64,000 nt of DNA from RFSX01 sp965248155. GTDB taxonomy: Bacteria; Bacteroidota; Bacteroidia; Chitinophagales; Saprospiraceae. Below, piece by piece: positions 35,766-44,989 of the stretch. The translations under genes and the position numbers were made by a program. Numbering within the stretch: the first letter of the stretch is position 1; the number at the start of each line of letters is the position of its first letter. Below the pieces are notes generated by a model, which made no database searches, had not been told where the DNA came from, and saw nothing but the letters and a program-made list of their open reading frames with translations. The DNA lies in contig CBDFIO010000002.1 in NCBI GenBank assembly GCA_965248155.1, forward strand, positions 62,001 through 126,000. Reading direction: 5' to 3'.

Positions 35766-36494
35766 TTGAAAACAAAACCAATTTTTCTTTTAATCCTGAC
35801 GCTATATCTATTCTCTTGCATATCAAATGCAGAAAATTCCAATCAAAGAAACCAAGTCGATTTAAATCCTGAATATTATAACGTCGCCTTTTTAATTATG
35901 GATGGTGTTTACAATACTGAACTGACCGCGCCATATGACATTTTTCAACACACGAAATATAGAAAAGGCATCAAAGCTATGAATGTTTTCACTGTGTCGA
36001 AGACGCTCGATGTAGTTAAGACTTTTGAAGGATTACACTTAATTCCGGATTTTGCATATTCTGTGGATACAATTCCTCAGATAGACATTCTTGTAATTCC
36101 AAGTGCTGAACATCATCTTGATAGCGATTTGGAAGACAATGAAATGATAGCTTGGGTAAGAAAAATTGATAAAGAGGCTGAATTTATTACCAGCCATTGT
36201 GATGGAGTTTTTGTATTAGCAAAAGCCGGAATTCTGGATGGCTACCGATCAACTACCTTTCCTTCCGATATTCAAAGCTATAAAAATATGTTTCCTCATC
36301 TTGATGTAGTTGAAGATGTCTTATTTGTTCATGACGGAAAATATATTACTTCTGCTGGTGGAGCCAAATCTTTTGAAGCTGCACTATATTTAACTGAACG
36401 TCTCTATGGAAAGGAAATAGCAGATCGACTTGCAGCAGGTCTTGTAATCGATTGGGAATTGAATAATTTGAAGTTTGAAGCACCTGGATTTTAG
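35766..36494 (+). CDS. DJ-1/PfpI family lipoprotein
   Basis: A 242-residue protein. The start is TTG 35766: no in-frame ATG is available, and only this start includes the lipoprotein signal (KTKPIFLLILTLYLFSC). The mature part is a DJ-1/PfpI domain: YYNVAFLIMDGVYNTELTAPYDIF, DILVIPSAEHH, then the nucleophile elbow FITSHCDGVFVLAKAGILDG with Cys, and ITSAGGAKSFEAALYLTERL. It resembles GlxA-like amidase-type members without the AraC part. Function unknown. It is secreted or membrane-anchored, which is uncommon for the family. Confidence 0.8.
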   Translation: MKTKPIFLLILTLYLFSCISNAENSNQRNQVDLNPEYYNVAFLIMDGVYNTELTAPYDIFQHTKYRKGIKAMNVFTVSKTLDVVKTFEGLHLIPDFAYSVDTIPQIDILVIPSAEHHLDSDLEDNEMIAWVRKIDKEAEFITSHCDGVFVLAKAGILDGYRSTTFPSDIQSYKNMFPHLDVVEDVLFVHDGKYITSAGGAKSFEAALYLTERLYGKEIADRLAAGLVIDWELNNLKFEAPGF

Positions 36495-36518
36495 TATAAT
36501 AAATTAAGATTCCCTAGG

Positions 36519-37181
36519 TCAGAATCTAAGATCTTCAATAACGACTCCCTTATATTCTGAGGGGTTTAATGTAAACATACCCTCTTCTATCTCAAATCCC
36601 TTGATATGCTTGGTCAATTGTAGTGTATATCGATTGCCATCCTTGGAAAATATTTTCATCTTATGAAATTGATGGCTCTTGTCTTTCAAACTTATCCGTA
36701 TTTTAGAATATTCAGAATTGCTATCCGTTGGTTTGCCCTCTATTTGAGTTTGTAAGATACCTTCTTCATAAGACTGGTTGCTTATCACAAAAATATAATC
36801 ATCAGATTCATACAAATTAAAAATTGAAGATGGAGACATTAATTCATCTTCTTCGTCAAAATCAGCATCATTAATCTGTATTTCGTTTTGCTCTTTCAGA
36901 TAGACCCACACAGTGATATTATCAGATATTATTTTTTGCTGTTCCATATCAAGAACAAATTTATCTCCTTCCTGAATGAGATATCCCGATTGTATTTCTT
37001 TGCCTTGATCAACCAGGTCAAGCTCTAAGGAAAAATCCATCTTATGCGCAGAGTAATCATCGTAGTCCTTTTTTAGCTGATTCAAAATCTCCATGGCTGC
37101 ATCATCAGATGATTCCTGAGTACCATTCTGAGCTTGAATCTCAAGAGAAAAAATGACAAAAAACAATATCAAAAATCTCAT
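36519..37181 (-). CDS. LolA-like outer-membrane lipoprotein carrier
   Basis: A 220-residue secreted protein with a signal peptide (RFLILFFVIFSLEIQAQ). The LolA fold pattern is present: MEILNQLKKDYDDYSAHKMDFSLELDL, GYLIQEGDKFVLDMEQQKIISDN, then SPSSIFNLYESD and MFTLNPSEYKGVVIEDLRF. In Bacteroidota LolA-like genes are often near ftsK, as here (38467-40977 on the same strand). It would shuttle lipoproteins through the periplasm. It is probably not in one operon with ftsK, because cvpA lies between on the other strand. Confidence 0.82.
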   Translation of the reverse strand: MRFLILFFVIFSLEIQAQNGTQESSDDAAMEILNQLKKDYDDYSAHKMDFSLELDLVDQGKEIQSGYLIQEGDKFVLDMEQQKIISDNITVWVYLKEQNEIQINDADFDEEDELMSPSSIFNLYESDDYIFVISNQSYEEGILQTQIEGKPTDSNSEYSKIRISLKDKSHQFHKMKIFSKDGNRYTLQLTKHIKGFEIEEGMFTLNPSEYKGVVIEDLRF

Positions 37182-37268
37182 AATTCCCTGTTTATAATTA
37201 TAACTGCAAAAATGGATAAAAGTTACTTTGTAAACATATAATAGCTTTTAAACTATTGTTAAAAAGCA

Positions 37269-37799
37269 CTAATTATTATCAAGATATAATTCGGCAAAAC
37301 TAGGAAATGTAGCAGTGCCATAATGACTGAAACAATCTTCAGAAACCAAATCTGATTTATACTTTACCAAAAATATGCGCAGAAACTGGGTAAACTTATC
37401 AAAATTCATGTTTCTGGAATTTGGCTTCGGATAATATACAATATGCTTGATTGAGCCATCTTGATTCCAAAAAACATTAAACCATAATTTGGAGCCCCTT
37501 ATTTCAAATTCGTTCTTCTGAGCATAATCCTCGATATCTGATAGAAGAGATAGCCACTTTTTATATGCAAGATCCATTGAGTCACTACAGATATCTAATA
37601 AATGGACTCCACAATCTCCAACTAACTCTTCATATGCACGTTCATATTCACCAATCATAAATACTGGAGGCAAAGAATCTGTGTGAAACGAATTATCAGC
37701 ATGAATGTCTAAAGGACCCATTAAAAAGGTAAAAAGCAAAGAACTTAAACACAAAAATTCTCTTAAAGGATGGTTTGTAGATTTGAAAAAGGGATTCAT
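37269..37799 (-). CDS. Conserved secreted protein of unknown function
   Basis: A 176-residue protein. The first 35 residues include a hydrophobic segment (EFLCLSSLLFTFLMGPLDIHA) that could be a signal peptide with a long n-region. The mature part has MIGEYERAYEELVGDCGVHLLDIC, KLWFNVFWNQDGSIKHIVYY and a Ser/Tyr-rich end. The NQDGSIKHI turn resembles the C-terminal domain of TonB-like proteins, but the similarity is weak. I recall related sequences in Saprospiria. It lies 87 bases upstream of the LolA-like gene on the same strand. Confidence 0.55.
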   Translation of the reverse strand: MNPFFKSTNHPLREFLCLSSLLFTFLMGPLDIHADNSFHTDSLPPVFMIGEYERAYEELVGDCGVHLLDICSDSMDLAYKKWLSLLSDIEDYAQKNEFEIRGSKLWFNVFWNQDGSIKHIVYYPKPNSRNMNFDKFTQFLRIFLVKYKSDLVSEDCFSHYGTATFPSFAELYLDNN

Positions 37800-37887
37800 A
37801 GAACTTTAAATATATAAAATATTTAATTTTTATAGCTTTATAAATGTTCTTACTGAGTTCACTTTTATATTAAAATAGAAATTAGAC

Positions 37888-37895
37888 TACATTTG
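37888..37895 (+). promoter_or_regulatory. -7 element immediately before cvpA
   Basis: TACATTTG matches TAnnTTTG and ends only 5 bases before the cvpA ATG at 37901, so the transcript would start at or within a few bases of the start codon (near-leaderless). No TTG is visible at -33. Confidence 0.4.
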
Positions 37896-37900
37896 ACATT

Positions 37901-38470
37901 ATGATACTTGATCTAATAACAGTGCTTTTGGTGGCCTATGGCTTTTATCAAGGCTTCAACAAAGGGTTAATTAAAACCGTTTTTTCAACGCTCTCTTTAA
38001 TAGTAGGAATTGTAGCAGCATTAAAGCTGTCGCCTATTCTAATCAATGTTTTGCAAAATACATTTAATATTAATCCAGCTATCAATTTTGTGATTGGCTT
38101 CGTATTAACCTTTATAATGGTTATGGCATTAATCCGATTCATCGGAAATAAGCTGGACAAGTTGATGAAAACTATTCATATCGGTGGTGTGAATAAAATT
38201 CTTGGGGGTGCAGTGTTGGGGCTTTTTTATGCCATTTTAATCAGCTATGGTGTTTTCTTTTTAGATCGTATTGATCTGATAAGCGACCAACAAAAGCAGG
38301 CTTCTTTTACATATTCCTTATTGGAACCACTACCTAGGGCCACACAAAGTATAGGAGAATCTTTAAAACCTATATTTAAGGAATTTTGGAACGCTATGCT
38401 TGAAACAATGGACTCTATAAAAGAATCCAGCAGTGACCTAAATCAAGATTCGGATACCGGCAGTAATTAA
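37901..38470 (+). CDS. CvpA family membrane protein
   Basis: A 189-residue inner-membrane protein. The family start is DLITVLLVAYGFYQGFNKGLIKTVFS, followed by three more hydrophobic segments to about residue 125 (LIVGIVAALKLSPI, INFVIGFVLTFIMVMALI, ILGGAVLGLFYAILISYGVFF). The C-terminal 50 residues are polar and cytoplasmic or periplasmic. CvpA is linked with colicin V production and envelope stress in other bacteria. Its stop overlaps the ftsK stop by 4 bases (TTAA). Confidence 0.85.
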   Translation: MILDLITVLLVAYGFYQGFNKGLIKTVFSTLSLIVGIVAALKLSPILINVLQNTFNINPAINFVIGFVLTFIMVMALIRFIGNKLDKLMKTIHIGGVNKILGGAVLGLFYAILISYGVFFLDRIDLISDQQKQASFTYSLLEPLPRATQSIGESLKPIFKEFWNAMLETMDSIKESSSDLNQDSDTGSN

Positions 38471-40977
38471 TTTTGTTTTTTCAAGTGTTCCATGTAATGG
38501 ATGAGTTCCATTTCACTTAGAAATAACACTTGCCTTGGTTTGCTACCATTTGACTCTCCTACTATACCAAGACTCTCCATTTGATCGACGATTCTACCAG
38601 CGCGATTATACCCTAGCTGCAATTTTCTTTGAATCATTGAAGTCGAACCATGCTGGTTTGCAACAACCAATCTTGCGGCTTCCTCAAACATAGGATCGAG
38701 TTCTGCCCAAGTAAGATTTGAATTACCAATTTCACCATGTTCATCTGCTACTTCAGGAAGATGGAAAGGCTCTGCAAATCCTTGTTGTTCACTGATATAA
38801 TTAATAGCCCTTTCAACCTCAGGAGTATCTACAAAAGCGCATTGGAGTCGAATAATATCACTTCCAACTGAAAGTAACATGTCCCCCTTTCCAATTAATT
38901 GTTCAGCACCTTTATGATCAAGTATGGTTCTCGAATCAATCTGAGAAGTAACTTTGAAGGCTATACGTGCCGGGAAGTTGGCTTTTATCATACCCGTAAT
39001 AATCTTTACCGAAGGCCTTTGAGTTGCTATGATCAAATGTATTCCAATTGCCCTTGCTAATTGAGCAAGTCTTGCAATCGGGAGTTCTATTTCTTTACCT
39101 GCAGTCATGATCAGGTCTGCAAATTCATCAATAACAAGGACTATGAATGGCAAAAATCTGTGACCATCTTTTGGACTTAGCTTACGATCTACAAATTTTG
39201 CATTATACTCCTTGATGTTTCTGGCTCTGGCTTGTTTTAACAGTTCATACCTTTCATCCATTTCAGCTGTAAGCGAATTCAGAGTCGTTATTACCTTTTT
39301 TGTATCGGTAACAATTGTTTCCTCTTCATTAGGTAAGAAACCTAGAAAATGTTTGTCTAGATAACTGTATGGGAAAAGTTCAACTTTCTTAGGATCTATC
39401 ATCACCAGCTTGACTTGTGATGGGTGTTTCTTATATAGTAAAGACATCAAGATGGTATTGATGCCAACAGATTTTCCTTGTCCTGTAGCTCCGGCAATTA
39501 ACAAATGTGGCATTTTTGCTAAATCCGCTACAAAAACTTCATTTGAAATGGTCTTACCTAGTACGATAGGAAGATCCATTTTTGCATTTTGAAATTTCTC
39601 CGTTTTCACAACCTCTTTAAATGAAACGATTTGTTTGTTTTTATTAGGAACCTCGATCCCTACTGTTCCTCGACCCGGAATTGGAGCTATTATTCTAATT
39701 CCTAACGCTGCAAGACTTAATGCAATGTCATCTTCTAATTTCTTGATCGAAGATATTTTAACACCCGGCGCAGGAACGATTTCGTATAGTGTAACTGTAG
39801 GCCCAATAGTGGCCTTGATTTTAGTGATTTTTATATTGTAATTAAGGAGCGTCTTTATAATTTGATTCTTATTTTCTTCCAGCTCTTCTCTATCAATTTG
39901 CATTCTTGAGTCTGCATAATCTTCTAATAAGTTGAATTCCGGAAATTTATAATTCGATAACTCCTTGGTTGGATCATAAGGTTCGAACGAATCAATGTTT
40001 TCCTCTTCTACATAGGTCTTGTCGCTATCCATATTTGGACCTTTAGTACGTGGAGGAACTACATCCATAGTCGGTACTCCTTTATCCATCAATTTCTCTT
40101 CTAATTCGAGTTCGAGCTGCGGCACATCGCTTACCGTAGATGCAACTTGCGTTTTTCTTTGATTTGAGGCGTCTGATAAAGATTCAGGAAGATTCAATTC
40201 AATACTGTCAACAGCACCAAATTGACTTCCTTCATCTTTGTCGGTTTTTGGAATGGCCCCCTCAAAATCGTCAAATAGACCTTTTCTTTTTGTTGAAGCT
40301 TTCGATTTGAAAGCCAATTTTTCTTTTATAAAACTATCTGAAATAGTGAAATCCAATTTGGGTAAACTAAAATTCTGAAAGCCTGTAGATAAAGTGATAG
40401 GAGCAATTTTAATTTTGGGATTAAAGGCCCATATTATTCCTGAAGCAAGTAATAACACAAAGAATAAGGCCAGACCAATCTGTCCTAAAAAGCTTCCCAT
40501 ATAAGTATATATAGCATAGCCCATCAGACCACCCCAACTGAATTCAGAATTTCTAAATACAAATTCCAAGAGCACGGCACAAAATGACATAACCAGAAAA
40601 GTATGCATCGCCAGATTTAAAAATTTGGCCATTGAACTTTTCCTTAACAAGTCAATCCCTAATCGAGCAATTAATAGAACTGATAATACAGAACTAACAC
40701 CGAATCCCCAATAGAAAAATAAATGTGAAGTGTAAGCACCTAGTCTTCCTAACCAATTCTGTACATGAACATCACCATTAAAAAGTAAAGCCGTAGAAAG
40801 GTGCAATACCTTGTCCTGATCAAATTTCCACGTAAAGAAATAAGATACAAATGCTATTAAGAGGTAGAGCGACAGAAAGATACAGAGAATCCCTATTATC
40901 TTCCTTAATCTATCATCGCTGGGAGTAATAAAAAAGCCGTCCTTCCTCTTGGACTTCTTTGATGTCTTTTTTGCCAT
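38467..40977 (-). CDS. ftsK: DNA translocase FtsK
   Basis: An 836-residue protein coordinating chromosome dimer resolution with division. Four to five hydrophobic segments lie at residues 25-185. A short acidic linker runs to about 340, much shorter than in E. coli. The motor has Walker A GATGQGKSVGINT, the MIDPKKVELFPY block, Walker B VLVIDEFADLIMTAG and IIATQRPSVKIITG. The gamma winged helix that reads KOPS-type sequences covers the last 65 residues (GSTSMIQRKLQLGYNRAGRI). ATG 40977. Transcribed away from the saccharopine dehydrogenase-like gene. Confidence 0.95.
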   Translation of the reverse strand: MAKKTSKKSKRKDGFFITPSDDRLRKIIGILCIFLSLYLLIAFVSYFFTWKFDQDKVLHLSTALLFNGDVHVQNWLGRLGAYTSHLFFYWGFGVSSVLSVLLIARLGIDLLRKSSMAKFLNLAMHTFLVMSFCAVLLEFVFRNSEFSWGGLMGYAIYTYMGSFLGQIGLALFFVLLLASGIIWAFNPKIKIAPITLSTGFQNFSLPKLDFTISDSFIKEKLAFKSKASTKRKGLFDDFEGAIPKTDKDEGSQFGAVDSIELNLPESLSDASNQRKTQVASTVSDVPQLELELEEKLMDKGVPTMDVVPPRTKGPNMDSDKTYVEEENIDSFEPYDPTKELSNYKFPEFNLLEDYADSRMQIDREELEENKNQIIKTLLNYNIKITKIKATIGPTVTLYEIVPAPGVKISSIKKLEDDIALSLAALGIRIIAPIPGRGTVGIEVPNKNKQIVSFKEVVKTEKFQNAKMDLPIVLGKTISNEVFVADLAKMPHLLIAGATGQGKSVGINTILMSLLYKKHPSQVKLVMIDPKKVELFPYSYLDKHFLGFLPNEEETIVTDTKKVITTLNSLTAEMDERYELLKQARARNIKEYNAKFVDRKLSPKDGHRFLPFIVLVIDEFADLIMTAGKEIELPIARLAQLARAIGIHLIIATQRPSVKIITGMIKANFPARIAFKVTSQIDSRTILDHKGAEQLIGKGDMLLSVGSDIIRLQCAFVDTPEVERAINYISEQQGFAEPFHLPEVADEHGEIGNSNLTWAELDPMFEEAARLVVANQHGSTSMIQRKLQLGYNRAGRIVDQMESLGIVGESNGSKPRQVLFLSEMELIHYMEHLKKQN

Positions 40978-41138
40978 TGCTAAAATCGGTAATCAGTAAT
41001 TCTAAATATTATGCGAATATACCGTATTTTTCATATTATAAAAATTTGTAATCTATTTTTAATTATAAATCAACAAGAAACACATTATAAAAATATATAA
41101 TATGTAATTATTACATTTTATTTATATCTTTTAAATGC

Positions 41139-41146
41139 TAAATTTG
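41139..41146 (+). promoter_or_regulatory. -7 element of the saccharopine dehydrogenase-like gene
   Basis: TAAATTTG matches TAnnTTTG. Transcription would begin near 41151, after the upstream ATG at 41135, which supports ATG 41168 as the true start with a leader of about 17 bases. Confidence 0.5.
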
Positions 41147-41167
41147 CGCCAGTACAAATCTGAGATA

Positions 41168-42310
41168 ATGGGCAAAAAAAATATCCTCATCGCTGGGGCT
41201 GGTGGAATAGGACAAGCAACCGGATTAATCCTGGCAAATAGTCCTCATTTGGATTGCCATAATATAATAGCAGATAGATTCGAAGATGCCGCCAAATCTG
41301 CTGAAACTTTCATCAGCGATGGTTCTCAATCCAATAATTGTTCTTCCATACAGATTCCTTCAACAGGGATCAATGATGCGCTTACTCAAGCATTGACACA
41401 ATCGGACATTATTTTAGATTGTCTACCCGGCTCACAAGCTCCAAGACTTGCAGAACTCGCCAATAAATTTAACTGCCATTATGCAAACCTTACAGAGTAC
41501 GTTTCAGAAACAGAAAAAGTAATTAGCATAGCCTCTGAATCTAAAAAAGGATTTATTCTTCAGACCGGATTAGCCCCAGGTTATATTAATGTGCTTGCAA
41601 TGCATTTGTATAATAAATTTGTAGCTCTGCATAAAGTAGAAACAGTTGAAGAAATAAATATGAAAGTTGGCGCACTTTCAAAATATGCACGAAGCCCCTA
41701 CTTTTATGCCTATACCTGGAGCCCTATTGGAGTGGCAACAGAATATATTAAAGATGCTTACGTCGTTGAAGATTTTAATACTAAAAAAATCCCTTCTCTT
41801 TCTAATACAGAAACCATTCTGATAAATGGAATTAAATTTGAAGATGATTACACTTCAGGAGGAGCCGCAGATTTACCTCAGGCATTATCAGGACGGGTGA
41901 GAAACCTTAACTACAAAACACTTCGTTATCCAGGACATTACGATTGGGCCAGAAATGTAATTCAAGAGACTCCAGCTGATAGCGATCCAGTGAGTTATTT
42001 GAATAATACAATGATGCAAAATATCCCAGCGGTAGAAGATGATTACGTTGTCATTTTTGTTTCAGTCAAAGCAAAAGACCATAAAGGTATTCTACGGGCT
42101 ATTGAAAAAAGTATTACAGTACGTCCTTCAAAAGTAGGTACAAAAACACTCAGAGCTATTCAAACCACTACCGCTGCTCCATTGTGCGAATCTGCCTTAA
42201 TGCTCCTAAGCAATAATTATTCAGGACCCGTTCTTCAAAGTCAACTTGATCCATTGGAGTTTTTAAATGGACCATTTGTTCGAGATATCTATGGAGATGT
42301 ATGTGACTAA
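41168..42310 (+). CDS. Saccharopine dehydrogenase-family protein
   Basis: A 380-residue NAD(P)-dependent oxidoreductase-like protein. The Rossmann start KKNILIAGAGGIGQATGLILA begins right after ATG 41168; the upstream in-frame ATG 41135 lies before the likely transcription start. The family block ILQTGLAPGYINVLAMHLY and a C-terminal catalytic-domain-like part follow (SPYFYAYTWSPIGVATEYI, GHYDWARNVIQETPA). It could be saccharopine, carboxynorspermidine or another opine-type dehydrogenase; residues do not decide. Its stop overlaps the next convergent gene's stop (CTAA). Confidence 0.82.
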   Translation: MGKKNILIAGAGGIGQATGLILANSPHLDCHNIIADRFEDAAKSAETFISDGSQSNNCSSIQIPSTGINDALTQALTQSDIILDCLPGSQAPRLAELANKFNCHYANLTEYVSETEKVISIASESKKGFILQTGLAPGYINVLAMHLYNKFVALHKVETVEEINMKVGALSKYARSPYFYAYTWSPIGVATEYIKDAYVVEDFNTKKIPSLSNTETILINGIKFEDDYTSGGAADLPQALSGRVRNLNYKTLRYPGHYDWARNVIQETPADSDPVSYLNNTMMQNIPAVEDDYVVIFVSVKAKDHKGILRAIEKSITVRPSKVGTKTLRAIQTTTAAPLCESALMLLSNNYSGPVLQSQLDPLEFLNGPFVRDIYGDVCD

Positions 42311-42681
42311 ATCTGTTCAGTAAAACGTCTAATTAACACAAAAGCATACATAATAGCTATATACAAGCACATCGCAGTGGCTATCCCATCAATTATTTCA
42401 GGGCCATTCTTAACTCTATTGATGATAATAACAATAATGCTTGCTAATATCCCAACAAAAAGAATAAAGCTTTTAGCATCTTCTAATTTGTCTCCTTCTA
42501 TTATGTCTACATTAAATAGGTATAGAATTCCGATGACAGACAAACCTGCCATTCCTATTCCAAATCCCGACATGAATTCAGGATTTAAGTAATAGTATAA
42601 GCCTAACCCAATTGCAAAGCTTGAAACATAAAGCAGAATTAAGAATTTGTTTATCTGAGATTGGCGATTAATATCATTCAT
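42307..42681 (-). CDS. Small membrane protein of four hydrophobic segments
   Basis: A 124-residue protein from ATG 42681; the frame extends 15 codons further into hutU, but this start gives a compact polar N-terminus (NDINRQSQINK). Four hydrophobic stretches follow (FLILLYVSSFAIGLGLYYYL, FGIGMAGLSVIGILYLF, FILFVGILASIIVIII, IIDGIATAMCLYIAIMYAFVL). No family recognised. It overlaps the end of hutU by 8 bases, so it is the last gene of the LMW-PTP/acylphosphatase/hutU operon. Confidence 0.65.
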   Translation of the reverse strand: MNDINRQSQINKFLILLYVSSFAIGLGLYYYLNPEFMSGFGIGMAGLSVIGILYLFNVDIIEGDKLEDAKSFILFVGILASIIVIIINRVKNGPEIIDGIATAMCLYIAIMYAFVLIRRFTEQI

Positions 42682-44716
42682 CTGAATTATTTGCATCCAG
42701 CCATGTGGATATTTCATCCAAATCACTTATTTCCGGAATAGTAATTCTCAAATTACTATTCTCTTCCATTGCCCTGTTAGCTGTGAAAATTGCTTCTTTG
42801 TTTCTTGCCCAGGATCTTCGGGCTATACCATTATTTACGTCCCAATAAAGCATTGATTCAATATTTGATTCAGCCAGATCTGATCCATCTATTACCATTC
42901 CAAATCCTCCATTGATAACCTCACCCCATCCGACACCTCCTCCATTATGCAAGGACACCCAACTGGCTCCTCGAAAACTATCGCCGATAACATTATGTAT
43001 CGCCATATCAGCCGTAAACCTGGATCCATCTTTAATATTTGCAGTTTCCCTAAATGGAGAATCAGTTCCTGAAACATCATGATGATCCCTACCTAAAACT
43101 ATTGGTGCAGAAATGTCTCCATTCTTTATGGCCCTATTAAAAGCCTTGGCAATTTCAATCCTACCCCAAGCATCTGCATACAATATTCTTGATTTAGACC
43201 CTACAATAGGGATATCTTCTTTAGCAGCTTTGATCCATTTGAGATTGTCTTTTAATTGAGATGAAACTTCTTCAGGAGATTGATCCATAAGCTTTTCAAT
43301 TACCTCCGCTGCAATTGAATCTGTTTGATACAAATCTTTTTCGGTACCGGAAGTACAAACCCATCTGAATGGTCCAAACCCATAGTCAAAACACATTGGG
43401 CCCACTATATCTTCAACATAAGATGGGTATTTGAAAATCCCCTTTTCCTTATTGCTATATATATCCGCATTCGCTTCTCCCGCTTCCTTCAAAAAGGCAT
43501 TTCCATAATCCCAAAAATACATTCCTCTCTCCGATAAAATGTTTATTGCATTTACATGTCTTTTTAAACTTATAGCAATTTCATCGCGAAATTTGGATTT
43601 GTCTTCAATCAATAACTCCTGAGCTTCTTCATAACTATATCCTACTGGACAATAGCCGAGATCATCAATATTATGCAATGAAGTCTGATCTGAACCTAAG
43701 TCTATATTGATGTTACGCTCTACCAAGTATTCCCATAACTCAACAATATTCCCATAATAAACCAGAGTAACTGCTTCCTCATTTCTGCAATTCTCCTGAA
43801 TCGCTAGTCCTAAGTTCTCTAGTTCTTTAAAAACATTTTCTGCTTGGATATAGCCATCAGAGACTCTTTGTTGAATGGCCTCAGGATCCACTTCAGCAAT
43901 GACTCCGACTGCTCCGGTAATGACAGCAGCTAATGCCTGAGCTCCAGACATCCCTCCCAATCCTGAAGTTACATATACTCTTCCTTTGAGATTATCTTCT
44001 CCTAAGTTCTTTAATCTTCCGGCATTTAATAATGTGATTGTTGTCCCATGAACGATGCCCTGTGGCCCGATGTACATAAATGATCCGGCAGTCATCTGAC
44101 CATAAGACGTCACTCCCAGAGCATTATACTTGTTCCAATCATCTTTAGTTGAATAGTTCGGAATCATCATCCCGTTTGTCAACACCACTCTAGGTGCGTT
44201 CTTAGAAGAAGGAAATAATCCTAATGGATGGCCAGAATAAAGTACAAGAGTTTGATCGTCAGTCATTATGGACAAATACTGCATTACCAGCCGGTATTGT
44301 GCCCAATTTTGAAAAACAGCACCATTCCCACCATAGGTTATAAGCTCTTCAGGATGTTTTGCTACTAGTGGATCCAAATTATTTTGGATCATTAACATAA
44401 TAGCCGCTGCCGCTTTTGATTTGGAAGGATAATCTTCAATTGGCCGGGCATACATTTTATACTTTGGAATATACCTGTACATATATATTCTGCCATACAC
44501 ATTCAATTCTTCCCCGAATTCTCTTGAAAGCACTTCATGATGTTCTTTAGGAAAATATCTTAATGCATTCGCAATAGCCAATATCCTTTCCTCATCACTT
44601 AAAACAGATTTAATATTTCGTTTTGGAGCGTGACTCAGCTCTTCATTTCTCTGTCTCGGAGAAGGCAACTCTTGAGGGATGCCCTCCTGAACTGCTGCTT
44701 TAAAATCTAATGACAT
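42674..44716 (-). CDS. hutU: Urocanate hydratase
   Basis: A 680-residue enzyme converting urocanate to imidazolonepropionate in histidine breakdown, using tightly bound NAD+. Conserved parts include TYGGNGAVFQNWAQYRLV, LYSGHPLGLFPS, MTAGSFMYIGPQGIVHGT, the nucleotide-binding GGMSGAQALAAVITG, and FDYGFGPFRWVCTSG with the active-site Cys. It is longer than the 550-residue proteobacterial form, as is usual in Bacteroidota. hutH and hutI are not nearby. It starts 3 bases after the acylphosphatase stop. Confidence 0.94.
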   Translation of the reverse strand: MSLDFKAAVQEGIPQELPSPRQRNEELSHAPKRNIKSVLSDEERILAIANALRYFPKEHHEVLSREFGEELNVYGRIYMYRYIPKYKMYARPIEDYPSKSKAAAAIMLMIQNNLDPLVAKHPEELITYGGNGAVFQNWAQYRLVMQYLSIMTDDQTLVLYSGHPLGLFPSSKNAPRVVLTNGMMIPNYSTKDDWNKYNALGVTSYGQMTAGSFMYIGPQGIVHGTTITLLNAGRLKNLGEDNLKGRVYVTSGLGGMSGAQALAAVITGAVGVIAEVDPEAIQQRVSDGYIQAENVFKELENLGLAIQENCRNEEAVTLVYYGNIVELWEYLVERNINIDLGSDQTSLHNIDDLGYCPVGYSYEEAQELLIEDKSKFRDEIAISLKRHVNAINILSERGMYFWDYGNAFLKEAGEANADIYSNKEKGIFKYPSYVEDIVGPMCFDYGFGPFRWVCTSGTEKDLYQTDSIAAEVIEKLMDQSPEEVSSQLKDNLKWIKAAKEDIPIVGSKSRILYADAWGRIEIAKAFNRAIKNGDISAPIVLGRDHHDVSGTDSPFRETANIKDGSRFTADMAIHNVIGDSFRGASWVSLHNGGGVGWGEVINGGFGMVIDGSDLAESNIESMLYWDVNNGIARRSWARNKEAIFTANRAMEENSNLRITIPEISDLDEISTWLDANNSDE

Positions 44717-44719
44717 GTA

Positions 44720-44989
44720 TCATCTTTTTATTTCAAATGATGTAAAACCTTTTACACCAACTTCATTATATTCCAATTTTGAAACCTCTGATGTAATTGG
44801 TCCATTATGGCACCACTTTATAAATTCAGAGATATTTTCTTCTTCACCTTCTACATGAATTCGAACCGAACCATCATGCAAATTTTCAACCAATCCTTTT
44901 AAATGAAACTCCTCGGCTTTCAATTTAGAATAATATCGAAAACCAACCCCTTGTACTCTTCCTTCAACTTCAATATTAAAGCCCACCAT
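44720..44989 (-). CDS. acyP: Acylphosphatase
   Basis: An 89-residue enzyme that hydrolyses acyl phosphates. The signature GRVQGVGFRYYSKLKAEEF holds the catalytic Arg and phosphate loop, and GLVENLHDGSVRIHVEGEEE contains the catalytic Asn. Full length. Its ATG overlaps the TAA of the upstream LMW-PTP gene by one base (TAATG), so translation is probably coupled. Confidence 0.93.
   Translation of the reverse strand: MVGFNIEVEGRVQGVGFRYYSKLKAEEFHLKGLVENLHDGSVRIHVEGEEENISEFIKWCHNGPITSEVSKLEYNEVGVKGFTSFEIKR

Noticed and set aside
41135..41167. Upstream ATG for the saccharopine dehydrogenase-like gene
   Set aside because: It precedes the likely transcription start set by the -7 element at 41139-41146, and the Rossmann motif begins normally from ATG 41168.
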